The notes below the pieces were generated by a model. The model was not told where the DNA came from and did not search any database. It saw only the letters and a list, made by a program, of their open reading frames with translations. A stretch of DNA of 64,000 nt. Origin: Thiothrix eikelboomii. GTDB taxonomy: Bacteria; Pseudomonadota; Gammaproteobacteria; Thiotrichales; Thiotrichaceae. Below are positions 53,237-62,613 of this stretch, one piece after another. The DNA lies in the NCBI RefSeq assembly GCF_900167255.1, contig NZ_FUYB01000015.1, forward strand, positions 1-64,000. The letters run 5' to 3'. Each line of letters begins with the position of its first letter. The stretch's first letter is position 1. The translations under genes and the position numbers were made by a program.

Positions 53237-54163
53237 ATGGTATTCAATCCGACGGTCCATCACCGCCAATCTATCCGTTTGCGGGGACATGATTACACAA
53301 AAGCAGGGCTATATTTTGTCACCATTTGCACTCACGACCGACTGCCATTGTTTGGCAACGTCATAGAGGGAAAGATGTTTCCAAATGAGGCAGGCATCCT
53401 AGTGCAACAATGTTGGGAGGCTATCCCGAAACATTTCCCATCGGTCATTTTGGATGAATTTGTAGTGATGCCAAACCACGTACACGGCATTATTGTCATG
53501 GGTGATAACAACGTAGGGGCAAATAATCATTTGCCCCCACAATACAACGGTGGCGATGGCAACGTAAGGGCAAATAATCATTTGCCCCCACAATACAACG
53601 GTGGCGATGGCAACGTAGGGGCAAATAATCATTTGCCCCCACAATACAACGGTGGTGATAACAACGTAGGGGCAAATAATCATTTGCCCCCACAATACAA
53701 CGGTGGCGATGGCAACGTAAGGGCAAATAATCATTTGCCCCCACAATACAACGGTGGCGATGGCAACGTAGGGGCAAATAATCATTTGCCCCCACAATAC
53801 AACGATGGTGATGGCAACGTAAGGGCAAATAATCATTTACCCCCACAATACAACGGTGGTGATGGCAACGTAAGGGCAAATAATCATTTGCCCCCACAAT
53901 ACAACGGTGGCGATGGCAACGTAGGGGCAAATAATCATTTGCCCCTACAGGTAAAACCGGGGACGGCGCGAACTTTGGGTTCAGTGGTGCGGGGTTTTAA
54001 AATTGGTGTTACCAAATGGTTTCGTGCCCATACCGAGATACATTCTGTTTGGCAACGCAATTACTATGAACATATCATCCGCAACGAAACGGCTTATTTA
54101 AAAATTGCCGATTATATCCAAACAAATCCCCAGCGCTGGGAAGATGATACTTATCATGTCTAA
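53237..54163 (+). CDS. REP-associated tyrosine transposase (RAYT) with REP-coded repeats
   Basis: 308 aa. The Y1/HUH domain has YFVTICTHDRLPLFG, the metal motif FVVMPNHVHGIIVM (HVH, about 79-84) and the catalytic Tyr in WQRNYYEHIIRNE (about 272-284). RAYTs are single-copy relatives of IS200 transposases that process REP palindromes. Between the HUH motif and VVRGFKIGVTKWF, a normally short loop is replaced by nine 17-residue repeats (VGANNHLPPQYNGGDGN and variants, about 93-237). These are translated REPs plus linkers. The last 8 bases overlap hsdR. The start ATG at 53237 could be later; the N-terminus is otherwise normal. Confidence 0.88.
   Translation: MVFNPTVHHRQSIRLRGHDYTKAGLYFVTICTHDRLPLFGNVIEGKMFPNEAGILVQQCWEAIPKHFPSVILDEFVVMPNHVHGIIVMGDNNVGANNHLPPQYNGGDGNVRANNHLPPQYNGGDGNVGANNHLPPQYNGGDNNVGANNHLPPQYNGGDGNVRANNHLPPQYNGGDGNVGANNHLPPQYNDGDGNVRANNHLPPQYNGGDGNVRANNHLPPQYNGGDGNVGANNHLPLQVKPGTARTLGSVVRGFKIGVTKWFRAHTEIHSVWQRNYYEHIIRNETAYLKIADYIQTNPQRWEDDTYHV
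53513..53948 (+). repeat. Nine-copy in-frame REP array inside the RAYT gene (51-bp unit)
   Basis: Eight 51-bp units and a final REP. Each unit is GTA(G/A)GGGCAAATAATC, then ATTTGCCCCCAC, then a linker AATACAACGGTGGCGATGGC plus AAC. Inner copies have CCCCCAC, which breaks one stem pair; the last has the perfect CCCCTAC end. Copies 2, 5, 7 and 8 have GTAAGGG (Arg for Gly). The period is a multiple of three, so the frame stays open. Confidence 0.9.
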
Positions 54164-57100
54164 ACTCACCGAATCCGCCATCGAAGATTTCGCCATCAAG
54201 TTATTGGAGCGGCAGGGCTACACCTACATCCACGCACCGGATATTGCCCCCGACAGTGCCACGCCAGAACGCAGTAATTACGCCGACGTATTCCTGTCCG
54301 GTAGATTAGAACAGGCGGTCAAGCGCATTAACCCCAAACTGCCCGCTAACGCACGACAAACCGCGCTCAAAGAAGTGCAGCGCATCAATTCCCCCGAATT
54401 GCTGAGCAATAACGAAACCATCCACCGCCTGCTCACCGAAGGCGTACCCGTTAGTACCCAACAAGCCGGCGACGAGCGCGGGGAACGGGTCTGGTTAATC
54501 GACTTTACCCACCCGGACAATAACGAATTTGTGGTAGCAAACCAGTTCACCGTCATTGAAAACCACCAGAACAAACGTCCTGACCTTGTGCTATTCGTCA
54601 ACGGCCTACCACTGGTAGTCATCGAGCTAAAGAATGCCACCGATGAAAACGCCACCCTAAAAGCCGCTTACCAACAACTCGAAACCTACAAGCACACCAT
54701 CCCCAGCCTGTTCAATACCAACGCTTTATTAGTGATCTCTGACGGTCTGGAAGCGAAAGCTGGCTCACTCTCCGCAGGCTTCACCCGCTTCATGACCTGG
54801 AAAAGTGCCGATGATGGCGATGGCGTAGGGGCAAAAAATCTTTTGCCCTTACAACAATACAACGGTGGTGATGACAACGTAGGGGCAAAAAATCTTTTGC
54901 CCTTACAACAATACAACGGTGGTGATGACAACGTAGGGGGAAATAATCTTTTGCCCCTACAACAATACAACGGTGGTGATGACAACGTAGGGGGAAATAA
55001 TCTTTTGCCCCTACAACGACGGCCCGAACTGGAAACCCTGATTCTCGGCATGTTGAACAAGCCCGCCCTGCTGGACTTGCTGCGCCATTTCATTGTGTTT
55101 GAGAAAAGCAAAAAAGAAGACCCCACAACAGGTGTTATCAGCATCCATACCGTCAAAAAACTGGCGGCCTATCACCAGTATTACGCCGTCAATGCTGCCG
55201 TTGAATCTACCCTACGTGCCGCCGCCATCGCCGACCCTAGCCAAATCAAGGAAAGCCCCGCCAGCTACGGTTTACCCGGTGTCGTCAACCAGCCCAAAGG
55301 CGACAAAAAAGCGGGCGTGGTTTGGCACACCCAAGGCTCTGGCAAGTCGTTATCCATGGTGTTCTACACCGGCAAAATCGTCCTGAAACTGGATAACCCC
55401 ACGGTGTTGATCATTACCGACCGCAATGACTTGGACGACCAGCTTTTTGATACTTTCGCGGCCTCCAAACAGCTCCTGCGCCAAGACCCCGTACAAGCCG
55501 ATAACCGCGAACAGCTCAAGGATTTGCTAAAGGTTGCCTCTGGCGGGGTAGTGTTTTCCACGATCCAAAAATTCCAGCCCGAAACAGGCAACGTCTACGA
55601 ACAACTCAGCAACCGCCGCAATATCGTGGTCATCGCTGACGAAGCCCACCGCACCCAATACGGCTTTAGTGCCAAGACCGTCGACGAGAAAGATGCTGAG
55701 GGTGAAGTCATTGGCAAGCGGGTGGTGTATGGCTTCGCCAAATACCTGCGCGATGCCTTACCCAATGCTACTTACCTTGGCTTTACGGGCACTCCCATTG
55801 AAAAGACTGACGTAAACACTCCGGCAGTATTCGGCAATTACGTGGACATCTACGACATTGCCCAAGCGGTAGAAGACGGCGCAACCGTGCGGATTTTCTA
55901 CGAAAGCCGCCTTGCTAAAGTTGCCCTGAGCGAAGAAGGCAAGAGGCTGGTCAGGGAACTGGATGAGGATCTGTCAGAAGAAGACCTCACCACCACCCAA
56001 CGCGCCAAGGCGAAATGGACGCAAATGGAAGCCCTGATCGGTAGCCCTGCCCGTATCCGTAACATTGCCCAAGACATCGTGACGCACTTTGAAGCCCGTC
56101 AGGAGGTCTTTGAGGGCAAAGGCATGGTGGTCAGTATGTCGCGGCGCATTGCTGCCGACCTGTACGCCGAAATCATCAAGCTGCGCCCTGCATGGCACGA
56201 TGACGCCTTGGACAAGGGCATGATCAAAGTGGTGATGACTGCCTCCAGCAGTGACGGCCCGGTACTTGCCAAGCACCACACCACCAAGGAGCAACGCAAG
56301 CAACTAGCAGAACGCATGAAGGACGATACCGACCCGCTCAAGCTGGTGATCGTGCGGGATATGTGGTTGACCGGCTTTGATGCCCCCAGTATGCACACGC
56401 TTTACATCGACAAGCCCATGAAAGGCCACAACCTGATGCAGGCCATCGCTCGGGTCAATCGCGTTTACAAAGATAAACCCGGCGGTTTGGTGGTGGACTA
56501 TCTGGGGATTGCGGCTGACCTCAAAGCAGCCCTGTCTTTCTATTCCGATGCAGGCGGCAAGGGCGACCCCACTGTGCTACAGGAACAAGCCGTCGCCTTG
56601 ATGCTGGAAAAAATCGAAATTATCGCCGCCATGTACCACGGCTTTGCCTACGAAAACTATTTCGACACCGATACCGCCGGAAAACTCGCCTTAATCTTGG
56701 CGGCGGAAGAACACATTCTCGGTTTGGAAGACGGCAAAAAACGCTACATCAACCAAGTTACCGCGCTGTCGCAAGCCTTCGCTATTGCCATTCCCCATGA
56801 ACAGGCACTGGATGCCAAGGATGAAGTTGCTTTCTTCCAAGCTATCAAAGCGCGTCTTGCCAAGTTTGATAGCCCCGGCGAAGGCCGTAGCAGCGATGAA
56901 ATCGACACTACCATCCGCCAAGTAATCGACAAGGCACTGGTATCGGAACAGGTGGTTGATATTTTTGATGCAGCGGGGATCAAGAAGCCGGACATCTCCA
57001 TCCTTTCCGATGAGTTCCTCGCTGAACTTAAAGATCATGAACACAAAAATGTGGCGTTGGAGGTGCTGAAAAAGCTGCTCAACGATGAGCTAAAAATCCG

Positions 57101-57560
57101 TGCCAAGAAAAACCTGGTGCAAAGCAAAAGCCTGATGGAAATGCTGGAAACCGCCATCAAACGCTATCAGAACAAAATCCTCACCGCCGCCGAAGTCATC
57201 GACGAACTAATCAAAATCAGCAAGGAAATCGTTGCCTCCGACGATGAAGCCAAACAGATGGGGTTGAGCGATTTTGAGTATGCGTTCTATACCGCCGTCG
57301 CCAATAATGACAGTGCGCGTCAATTGATGCAGCAGGACAAACTACGTGAACTGGCTGTGGTTCTAACTCAACGGGTACGGGAAAATGCCGCTATTGACTG
57401 GACAATCAAGGAAAGCGTCAAGGCCAAGTTAAAGGTCATCATCAAACGCACTTTGCGGCAATACGGCTACCCGCCGGATATGCAGTTGTTAGCGACAGAA
57501 ACCGTGTTGAAACAGGCTGAAATGATTGCTAATGAATTGATTAACCTTGAACTCAAGTGA
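54156..57560 (+). CDS. hsdR: Type I restriction enzyme subunit R (with REP-coded loop)
   Basis: 1134 aa from the ATG at 54156, which overlaps the RAYT end by 8 bases; 54144 is another option. The PD-(D/E)xK nuclease has RPDLVLFVNGLPLVVIELKN (about 142-161). The SF2 motor has HTQGSGKSLSM (about 390-400), VIADEAHRTQYG (about 493-504), FTGTPIEK near 545 and the later motifs DMWLTGFDAPSMH and AIARVNRVYKDKPGG near 770. A helical C-terminal domain binds the M2S complex. An insert of four 18-residue repeats (VGAKNLLPLQQYNGGDDN) fills about residues 224-286, between nuclease and motor. HsdR pulls DNA and cuts at unmethylated sites. Confidence 0.93.
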   Translation: MSKLTESAIEDFAIKLLERQGYTYIHAPDIAPDSATPERSNYADVFLSGRLEQAVKRINPKLPANARQTALKEVQRINSPELLSNNETIHRLLTEGVPVSTQQAGDERGERVWLIDFTHPDNNEFVVANQFTVIENHQNKRPDLVLFVNGLPLVVIELKNATDENATLKAAYQQLETYKHTIPSLFNTNALLVISDGLEAKAGSLSAGFTRFMTWKSADDGDGVGAKNLLPLQQYNGGDDNVGAKNLLPLQQYNGGDDNVGGNNLLPLQQYNGGDDNVGGNNLLPLQRRPELETLILGMLNKPALLDLLRHFIVFEKSKKEDPTTGVISIHTVKKLAAYHQYYAVNAAVESTLRAAAIADPSQIKESPASYGLPGVVNQPKGDKKAGVVWHTQGSGKSLSMVFYTGKIVLKLDNPTVLIITDRNDLDDQLFDTFAASKQLLRQDPVQADNREQLKDLLKVASGGVVFSTIQKFQPETGNVYEQLSNRRNIVVIADEAHRTQYGFSAKTVDEKDAEGEVIGKRVVYGFAKYLRDALPNATYLGFTGTPIEKTDVNTPAVFGNYVDIYDIAQAVEDGATVRIFYESRLAKVALSEEGKRLVRELDEDLSEEDLTTTQRAKAKWTQMEALIGSPARIRNIAQDIVTHFEARQEVFEGKGMVVSMSRRIAADLYAEIIKLRPAWHDDALDKGMIKVVMTASSSDGPVLAKHHTTKEQRKQLAERMKDDTDPLKLVIVRDMWLTGFDAPSMHTLYIDKPMKGHNLMQAIARVNRVYKDKPGGLVVDYLGIAADLKAALSFYSDAGGKGDPTVLQEQAVALMLEKIEIIAAMYHGFAYENYFDTDTAGKLALILAAEEHILGLEDGKKRYINQVTALSQAFAIAIPHEQALDAKDEVAFFQAIKARLAKFDSPGEGRSSDEIDTTIRQVIDKALVSEQVVDIFDAAGIKKPDISILSDEFLAELKDHEHKNVALEVLKKLLNDELKIRAKKNLVQSKSLMEMLETAIKRYQNKILTAAEVIDELIKISKEIVASDDEAKQMGLSDFEYAFYTAVANNDSARQLMQQDKLRELAVVLTQRVRENAAIDWTIKESVKAKLKVIIKRTLRQYGYPPDMQLLATETVLKQAEMIANELINLELK
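54825..55014 (+). repeat. Four-copy in-frame REP array inside hsdR (54-bp unit)
   Basis: Three 54-bp units and a final REP. Units read GTAGGGGCAAAAAATC, TTTTGCCC(T/C)TAC, then AACAATACAACGGTGGTGAT and GACAAC. The linker CAATACAACGGTGG(T/C)GAT is the same as in the RAYT array. Copies 3 and 4 have GTAGGGGGAAAT. The frame stays open across the array. Confidence 0.9.
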
Positions 57561-57576
57561 GTTATCCAAGATAGTC

Positions 57577-58041
57577 TTATTGTGGCTTAACCGTGATTTT
57601 CGTCTTCACCGAATTAGCAATAAAGCACTCCTCATGCGCCTCATCATGTAGATTCTCAAGCTCTGCTGCCGAAGGCATTTTCGCTCCAGAAAATAAAATT
57701 TTAGGCTGAAGCATCACCTCTGCAACCCAATACTTCTTATGCTCATTCGGTTTCATCATGCCGACCGCTTGATCGTGATAAGCATCTACTACAAACCCAT
57801 GCTTCGCAGCGATGGATAAGAACCACAGCATATGGCAACTAGAAATGGCGGAAACAAAAGCCTCTTCAGGATCAAGGGCTTGTGGCTCTGAAAATGGCAG
57901 CGAAACCACTAACGGCGAGGATGAACCCACGATTTCAATGCCCCCATCGAATTTCAAGAGGAATTTCCTGCTATAACGATTATCGAGAAAGTTCTGATTG
58001 CCACGCTCCCAAATAATCTCGGCAGTGTATTGATGCGCCAT
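57577..58041 (-). CDS. OsmC-family peroxiredoxin-like protein
   Basis: 154 aa. PLPFSEPQALDPEEAFVSAISSCHMLWFLSIAAKHG holds the first conserved Cys of the OsmC/Ohr fold; the second lies in EECFIANSVKT near 140. The fold is a dimeric thiol peroxidase acting on organic hydroperoxides in the cytoplasm. Spacing places it in the OsmC/YhfA-like branch rather than Ohr. It converges with hsdR, 16 bases away. Confidence 0.8.
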   Translation of the reverse strand: MAHQYTAEIIWERGNQNFLDNRYSRKFLLKFDGGIEIVGSSSPLVVSLPFSEPQALDPEEAFVSAISSCHMLWFLSIAAKHGFVVDAYHDQAVGMMKPNEHKKYWVAEVMLQPKILFSGAKMPSAAELENLHDEAHEECFIANSVKTKITVKPQ

Positions 58042-58083
58042 TTAATTTATCCCTGACTTAAAAAATGTACCTGTTATAGGACT

Positions 58084-61000
58084 TTAAACTTCTTCCCAAA
58101 CCTTATCCAAGCGCTTAGCGGATACAGGCTTGGCGGTTCCCAATTCCTGCGCAAACAGCGAAATCCGAAACTCTTCCACCATCCAGCGATATTCGTGCAA
58201 GGCAGCTGCTTGTTTCGCATCCATTTGACTGCGATTTTTATTTAAGCGCTCTTTGTAGCGATCCCAATACGGCTGAATTTGTACGCGCAAAGCACGGTCT
58301 TTAGTGGGCGCTTCGAGCATTTTTTCTAAGCGGCGCTGAATACCTTTTAAATAGCGCGGCAAATGACGCAATTCATCTGGCTGCATTTCGTCTAAGAAAT
58401 TCGGATAAATGAGATGGAAAAGTTGGTCATTCACATCATTGAGCGTTTCGAGCCAAGCCGGATTCAATTTACCTTTCAACAGCTTACGAATATCGTGATA
58501 AGCCGCTAAAGCAGGTGCGAGCATCCGCGCTAGATCTTGGGCTTGTACTAAAATTTGTTTCCGGCCCACTTGTAGCGCTGCACTAAAACTAGCTTGCGTG
58601 CGCATATCCAAAAATTCGGCAAACGCTTGGCGGAAGGCATAGCGGGTGATGCTTTCTTTTAGCTCATCGCATTTACCGCTGGCAGCATAATGCAAACAGA
58701 GCTGCTGCATTTGCGACAAATGCCTTGGCACATCGCGTGCATCAGCAGGCAATGCCAACATAAATAAGCGCAAAACGGCTAAACGATGTTGTCGCTGCGC
58801 CTCAGCCTCATTATCAAATAGCTTAATATCCACCGTACTCGCTTGTGGACTTGCCAGATATAAGGCAGGCCAAGTGTGTAGTTTCATTCCGCCCATCTCT
58901 AGCAAATGTGTCGTGGGAAGATCACCAAAACTCCACTCGGTTAAACCTTGGCGCTCAATATGCTGCGTCGGTTGGCGAATCAGCTCTGCTTTAGCTTGCT
59001 GGCCGACCTTATTGCGCAAGGCATATAAATCACGCCCTGCGTTCACCACGACACCACTATCATCTACAACTTCAAAGCGCATCAGCAAATGCTCAGGCAA
59101 CTCGATCTGTTCCCAGGCCTCAGTTTCAATCCGCGAACCACTCATACGCAATAGTTGCTGACCTAAAGCCTCTTTTAAGGCAAGGGTTTCACTGGGCTCA
59201 ATCGCCTCCAAGCAAGCCCGTGCATAATCAGGGGCAGGTACAAACTGCTTGCGGATTTGTTTAGGCAAAGCACGGATCATCGCCGTGAGCTTTTCCTCCA
59301 ACATCCCCGGCACGAGATAGTCAAAACGAATCGGGGATAACTGATTGAGCGCTAATAAAGGCAAACGCACAGTCACGCCATCATCCTCCGCATTCGGCTC
59401 AAAATGATAGCGCAAGGGTAAAATCATACTCTGCACTGCCATGCTGTCGGGGAATTGACCACTACGCTCGTGACCTGCATCGCGCTGCATTAAATAATCG
59501 CGAGTCAAATATAAAAGCTTAGGATTTTTGGATTCAGCCTGCTTCCGCCATTTTTCAAAGGACGCGCCATTCACTATATTCGCTGGAATCAGTGGGTCGA
59601 AGAAGTCATACAGCAATTTCTCATCGGCTAAAATATCGCGCCGCCGTCCTTTGGCTTCTAACTCCTCAATTTGTGCAATCAATTCGCCATTGTGACGGAA
59701 AAAAGCCGCCTGAGTTTTATATTCCCCATAAACCAAAGCATGACGAATAAAGATCTCGCGGCTCATCACTGGGTCAATCCGCCCATAACTCACGCGCCGC
59801 TTAGGAGTCACGGTAATGCCATACAAGGAAGTACGCTCAAAAGCAGCAACATTTGCCGAATTTTGTTCCCAATGCGGTTCGGTATAATGACGCTTGAGTA
59901 AATGGCTGCCGAACTCCTCAATCCACTCCGATTCGATTTTCGCTACGGTACGTGCATAGAGTTTGCTGGTTTCAACGAGTTCAGCCGCCATCAGCCATTG
60001 CGGGGCTTTCTTGCGCAGATTCGAGCCGGGAAAGATAAAAAACTTGCGCCCATTCGCCCCTTGATATTCCAAATCCTCATCTTTGAGGCCAATATTGCCG
60101 AGCAAACCTGATAACAGACTGCGATGAATGCCACTGTATTCAGCGGGCTTTTCATTCTCTTTAATACCCACTTCTAGGAGGGTGCTACGAATCTGTTGGT
60201 GAATATCATGCCATTCTTGTAAGCGTGTCCATGATAAGAATTCTTTCAGGCACAGTTTGCGGAACTGGCTTTTTGATAAGGCTTTACGCTGCTGATGGGA
60301 GTAGTCCCAAAGCGCTAATAAGCTTAAAAAGTCGGAGTTTTCCGCTTTAAAGCGTGCATGCTTTTCATCCGCTGCTTGCTGCTTGTCCATTGGGCGCTCG
60401 CGAGGGTCTTGAATAGCTAACGCCGCAGCAATCACTAATACTTCTTTTAAAGCGCCTTCTTTTTCAGCGGTAAGCAGCATTTTACCTAAGCGCGGATCAA
60501 CGGGCAGCTTGGCCAAGGTATGCCCGCTCTGTGTTAAATTGAAATCCGCATCCACTGCGCCAATTTCAAATAACAGCTTATAGCCATCGCGAATCAAGCG
60601 CAGGTCGGGCGCTTCTACAAAAGGAAATTGTTCAATCTCGCCGAGCTGCATGGTTTCCATTTGCAGAATAACCGAAGCGAGATTGGTGCGCAGAATTTCC
60701 GGCTCAGTAAACAGCGGACGACTATTGTAATCGTCTTCGCTGTATAAACGAATCGCTACCCCTGCAGCCACCCGCCCGCAACGACCCGAGCGCTGATTGG
60801 CTGAGGCTTGCGAAACTTTTTCAATCGGCAAGCGCTGCACCCCAGCGCGCCATGAATAACGGGACATTCGTGCCAAACCAGCATCCACCACATAGCGAAT
60901 CCCAGGGACAGTCAACGAAGTTTCCGCGACATTCGTTGCCAGCACCACCCGTCGTCGCCCATGTGCCTCAAACACGCGATGCTGTTCCTCAGCAGACAGG

Positions 61001-61986
61001 CGTGCATATAAGGGCAAAATTTCTGTGGAAGGGGGATGATGCTTACGCAAGGCTTCGGCTGTTTCCCGAATCTCGCGCTCACCGGGTAAGAACACTAGAA
61101 TATCCCCGCTACCGATAGCGCCTAACTCATCCACGGCATCTAAAATCGCCTCAGTTAAATCCCGCTCATCTTCGCCCTCCAGATCCACTAGAGGACGATA
61201 ACGCAGCTCTACCGGATAAGTACGCCCCGATACTTCGATGATCGGTGCTCCATTGAAATGCTCCGCAAAGCGCTGCGGATCAATGGTGGCGGAGGTGATA
61301 ATAATTTTTAAATCACGGCGTTTAGGTAGCAGCCATTTTAAATAGCCCAACAAAAAATCAATATTGAGGCTACGTTCGTGGGCTTCATCAATAATCAAGG
61401 TGTCATAATCATTCAGATAGCGATCTTGCTGAATTTCCGCGAGCAAGATGCCGTCCGTCATCAACTTAATATAACTATCCTGATGAGTTCTATCCGTAAA
61501 GCGTACCTTATAGCCCACTTGCTGCCCGAGCTGAGTCTTTAACTCCTCAGCGATCCGATCCGCAACACTGCGCGCAGCAATCCGCCGAGGTTGAGTATGC
61601 CCAATCAAGCCATCAATCCCGCGCCCTGCATCCAAACACATCTTTGGCAGCTGGGTCGTTTTCCCTGACCCCGTTTCCCCACAAATCACCACCACCTGAT
61701 GTTCTTGAATGGCTTTAATAATCTCCTCGCGGCGCTGTGCTACGGGTAAATCGTCAGGGTAGTCTGGCTGCGGTTTATTTTGCATACGCAAACTGCGCCG
61801 TTGATGGCTGGCTTCAATTTTTTCCAGCAACCGTTGTGCACGGGCTTCATCAGGCTTACGCTCTAATTGTTGGAGTTCACGCCGCAAGCGAAAACGGTCA
61901 CTGCCCATGACCGTGTTGAGCTGTTTGCGTAATTGAGAGTGATTAAGGGGAGTCGGCGTGTCCACAGTCATTTGATATCGAAGCAT
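58084..61986 (-). CDS. hrpA: DEAH-box RNA helicase HrpA
   Basis: 1300 aa, the same length as E. coli HrpA. Motif I is VVICGETGSGKTTQLPKMCLD (Walker A near 102), motif Ia TQPRRIAARSVADRIAEE, motif II LIIDEAHERSLN (about 196-207), motif III ITSATID and motif VI NQRSGRCGRVAAG. The HA2 and OB domains follow, then the long C-terminal DUF3418 region (about 700-1290). HrpA unwinds RNA and resolves stalled ribosomes. An alternative ATG at 61971 would remove five residues. The gene is 42 bases upstream of osmC's start on the same strand. Confidence 0.95.
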   Translation of the reverse strand: MLRYQMTVDTPTPLNHSQLRKQLNTVMGSDRFRLRRELQQLERKPDEARAQRLLEKIEASHQRRSLRMQNKPQPDYPDDLPVAQRREEIIKAIQEHQVVVICGETGSGKTTQLPKMCLDAGRGIDGLIGHTQPRRIAARSVADRIAEELKTQLGQQVGYKVRFTDRTHQDSYIKLMTDGILLAEIQQDRYLNDYDTLIIDEAHERSLNIDFLLGYLKWLLPKRRDLKIIITSATIDPQRFAEHFNGAPIIEVSGRTYPVELRYRPLVDLEGEDERDLTEAILDAVDELGAIGSGDILVFLPGEREIRETAEALRKHHPPSTEILPLYARLSAEEQHRVFEAHGRRRVVLATNVAETSLTVPGIRYVVDAGLARMSRYSWRAGVQRLPIEKVSQASANQRSGRCGRVAAGVAIRLYSEDDYNSRPLFTEPEILRTNLASVILQMETMQLGEIEQFPFVEAPDLRLIRDGYKLLFEIGAVDADFNLTQSGHTLAKLPVDPRLGKMLLTAEKEGALKEVLVIAAALAIQDPRERPMDKQQAADEKHARFKAENSDFLSLLALWDYSHQQRKALSKSQFRKLCLKEFLSWTRLQEWHDIHQQIRSTLLEVGIKENEKPAEYSGIHRSLLSGLLGNIGLKDEDLEYQGANGRKFFIFPGSNLRKKAPQWLMAAELVETSKLYARTVAKIESEWIEEFGSHLLKRHYTEPHWEQNSANVAAFERTSLYGITVTPKRRVSYGRIDPVMSREIFIRHALVYGEYKTQAAFFRHNGELIAQIEELEAKGRRRDILADEKLLYDFFDPLIPANIVNGASFEKWRKQAESKNPKLLYLTRDYLMQRDAGHERSGQFPDSMAVQSMILPLRYHFEPNAEDDGVTVRLPLLALNQLSPIRFDYLVPGMLEEKLTAMIRALPKQIRKQFVPAPDYARACLEAIEPSETLALKEALGQQLLRMSGSRIETEAWEQIELPEHLLMRFEVVDDSGVVVNAGRDLYALRNKVGQQAKAELIRQPTQHIERQGLTEWSFGDLPTTHLLEMGGMKLHTWPALYLASPQASTVDIKLFDNEAEAQRQHRLAVLRLFMLALPADARDVPRHLSQMQQLCLHYAASGKCDELKESITRYAFRQAFAEFLDMRTQASFSAALQVGRKQILVQAQDLARMLAPALAAYHDIRKLLKGKLNPAWLETLNDVNDQLFHLIYPNFLDEMQPDELRHLPRYLKGIQRRLEKMLEAPTKDRALRVQIQPYWDRYKERLNKNRSQMDAKQAAALHEYRWMVEEFRISLFAQELGTAKPVSAKRLDKVWEEV

Positions 61987-62103
61987 TAAAGGGAGGCTAG
62001 TTTAGCTTGAAGTATAGCGACTAAGGTAGTTACCAGTTACAGCCTGGTCTAGTTCGCTAGAACCAGCACTCGGTTAGTCTAGCTATAACTGAGTTTAGCT
62101 TGC
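61987..62103. other. Intergenic region between hrpA and the DUF2878 gene
   Basis: 117 bases. The sequence has several TAGTT/CTAG repeats and imperfect inverted repeats but no clear hairpin with a T run. No tRNA or other RNA gene is seen. Confidence 0.3.
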
Positions 62104-62613
62104 TTAGTCGTCTGAACCTTCAAATAAATCTAACCCTAGGATCAGTAGCGGTAAAAACAGCGCCCAAATAAAAAACAAGCCGAGACTGGTATTAAACACC
62201 GGGTAAATAAAACTAATAGCTCCTAATTTGAAACCAGCAAGATAACTCAAAGCCCCACCAATGCCGCCTATTAAGCTTTGTATAAAAATAGGTAGCTTCG
62301 CTAACCAAGCTAGACTGTAAAATAAGCTTAAGATAAACCCCGCCCAAATCATTAATAACCAAAACGGCAAAGCAGTTTGCAAACTCCAAAATCCCCAAGC
62401 CTGCAAACTTAAGTCCAGCATCCAACCTAAAGGAGCTAATACCAACAGCGCCAGCAAATCACGCTGCAAATGCTGATTGATTAAGACTAAATGCAAGCAC
62501 AACAACAAGACCAAACTTAAGAGTGCTGCTTGCCCGACTAAGACTCCCAACCACCAAATCGCCTGAAAGATCGTCAGATCAATCAGTGTAATCAACAGAG
62601 GTTGTTTGATCAT
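62104..62613 (-). CDS. DUF2878 family membrane protein
   Basis: 169 aa with about five to six membrane helices. LLALLVLAPLGWMLDLSLQ and PFWLLMIWAGFILSLFYSL match DUF2878, a family found next to CFA synthase and DUF1365 genes in gammaproteobacteria. The start lies 34 bases inside the CFA synthase gene, so the two overlap and are co-expressed. Function unknown, perhaps in membrane lipid change. Confidence 0.8.
   Translation of the reverse strand: MIKQPLLITLIDLTIFQAIWWLGVLVGQAALLSLVLLLCLHLVLINQHLQRDLLALLVLAPLGWMLDLSLQAWGFWSLQTALPFWLLMIWAGFILSLFYSLAWLAKLPIFIQSLIGGIGGALSYLAGFKLGAISFIYPVFNTSLGLFFIWALFLPLLILGLDLFEGSDD

Noticed and set aside
53399-53930. Long minus-strand frames (about 145 codons) across the RAYT repeats.
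   Set aside because: They are mirror frames of the palindromic repeat, lack start context, and the plus-strand frame carries the conserved RAYT domains on both sides.
53513-53948. The regular 51-bp array could be taken for a CRISPR array.
   Set aside because: Both the palindrome and the linker repeat, so there are no unique spacers, and the array is in frame inside a transposase gene.
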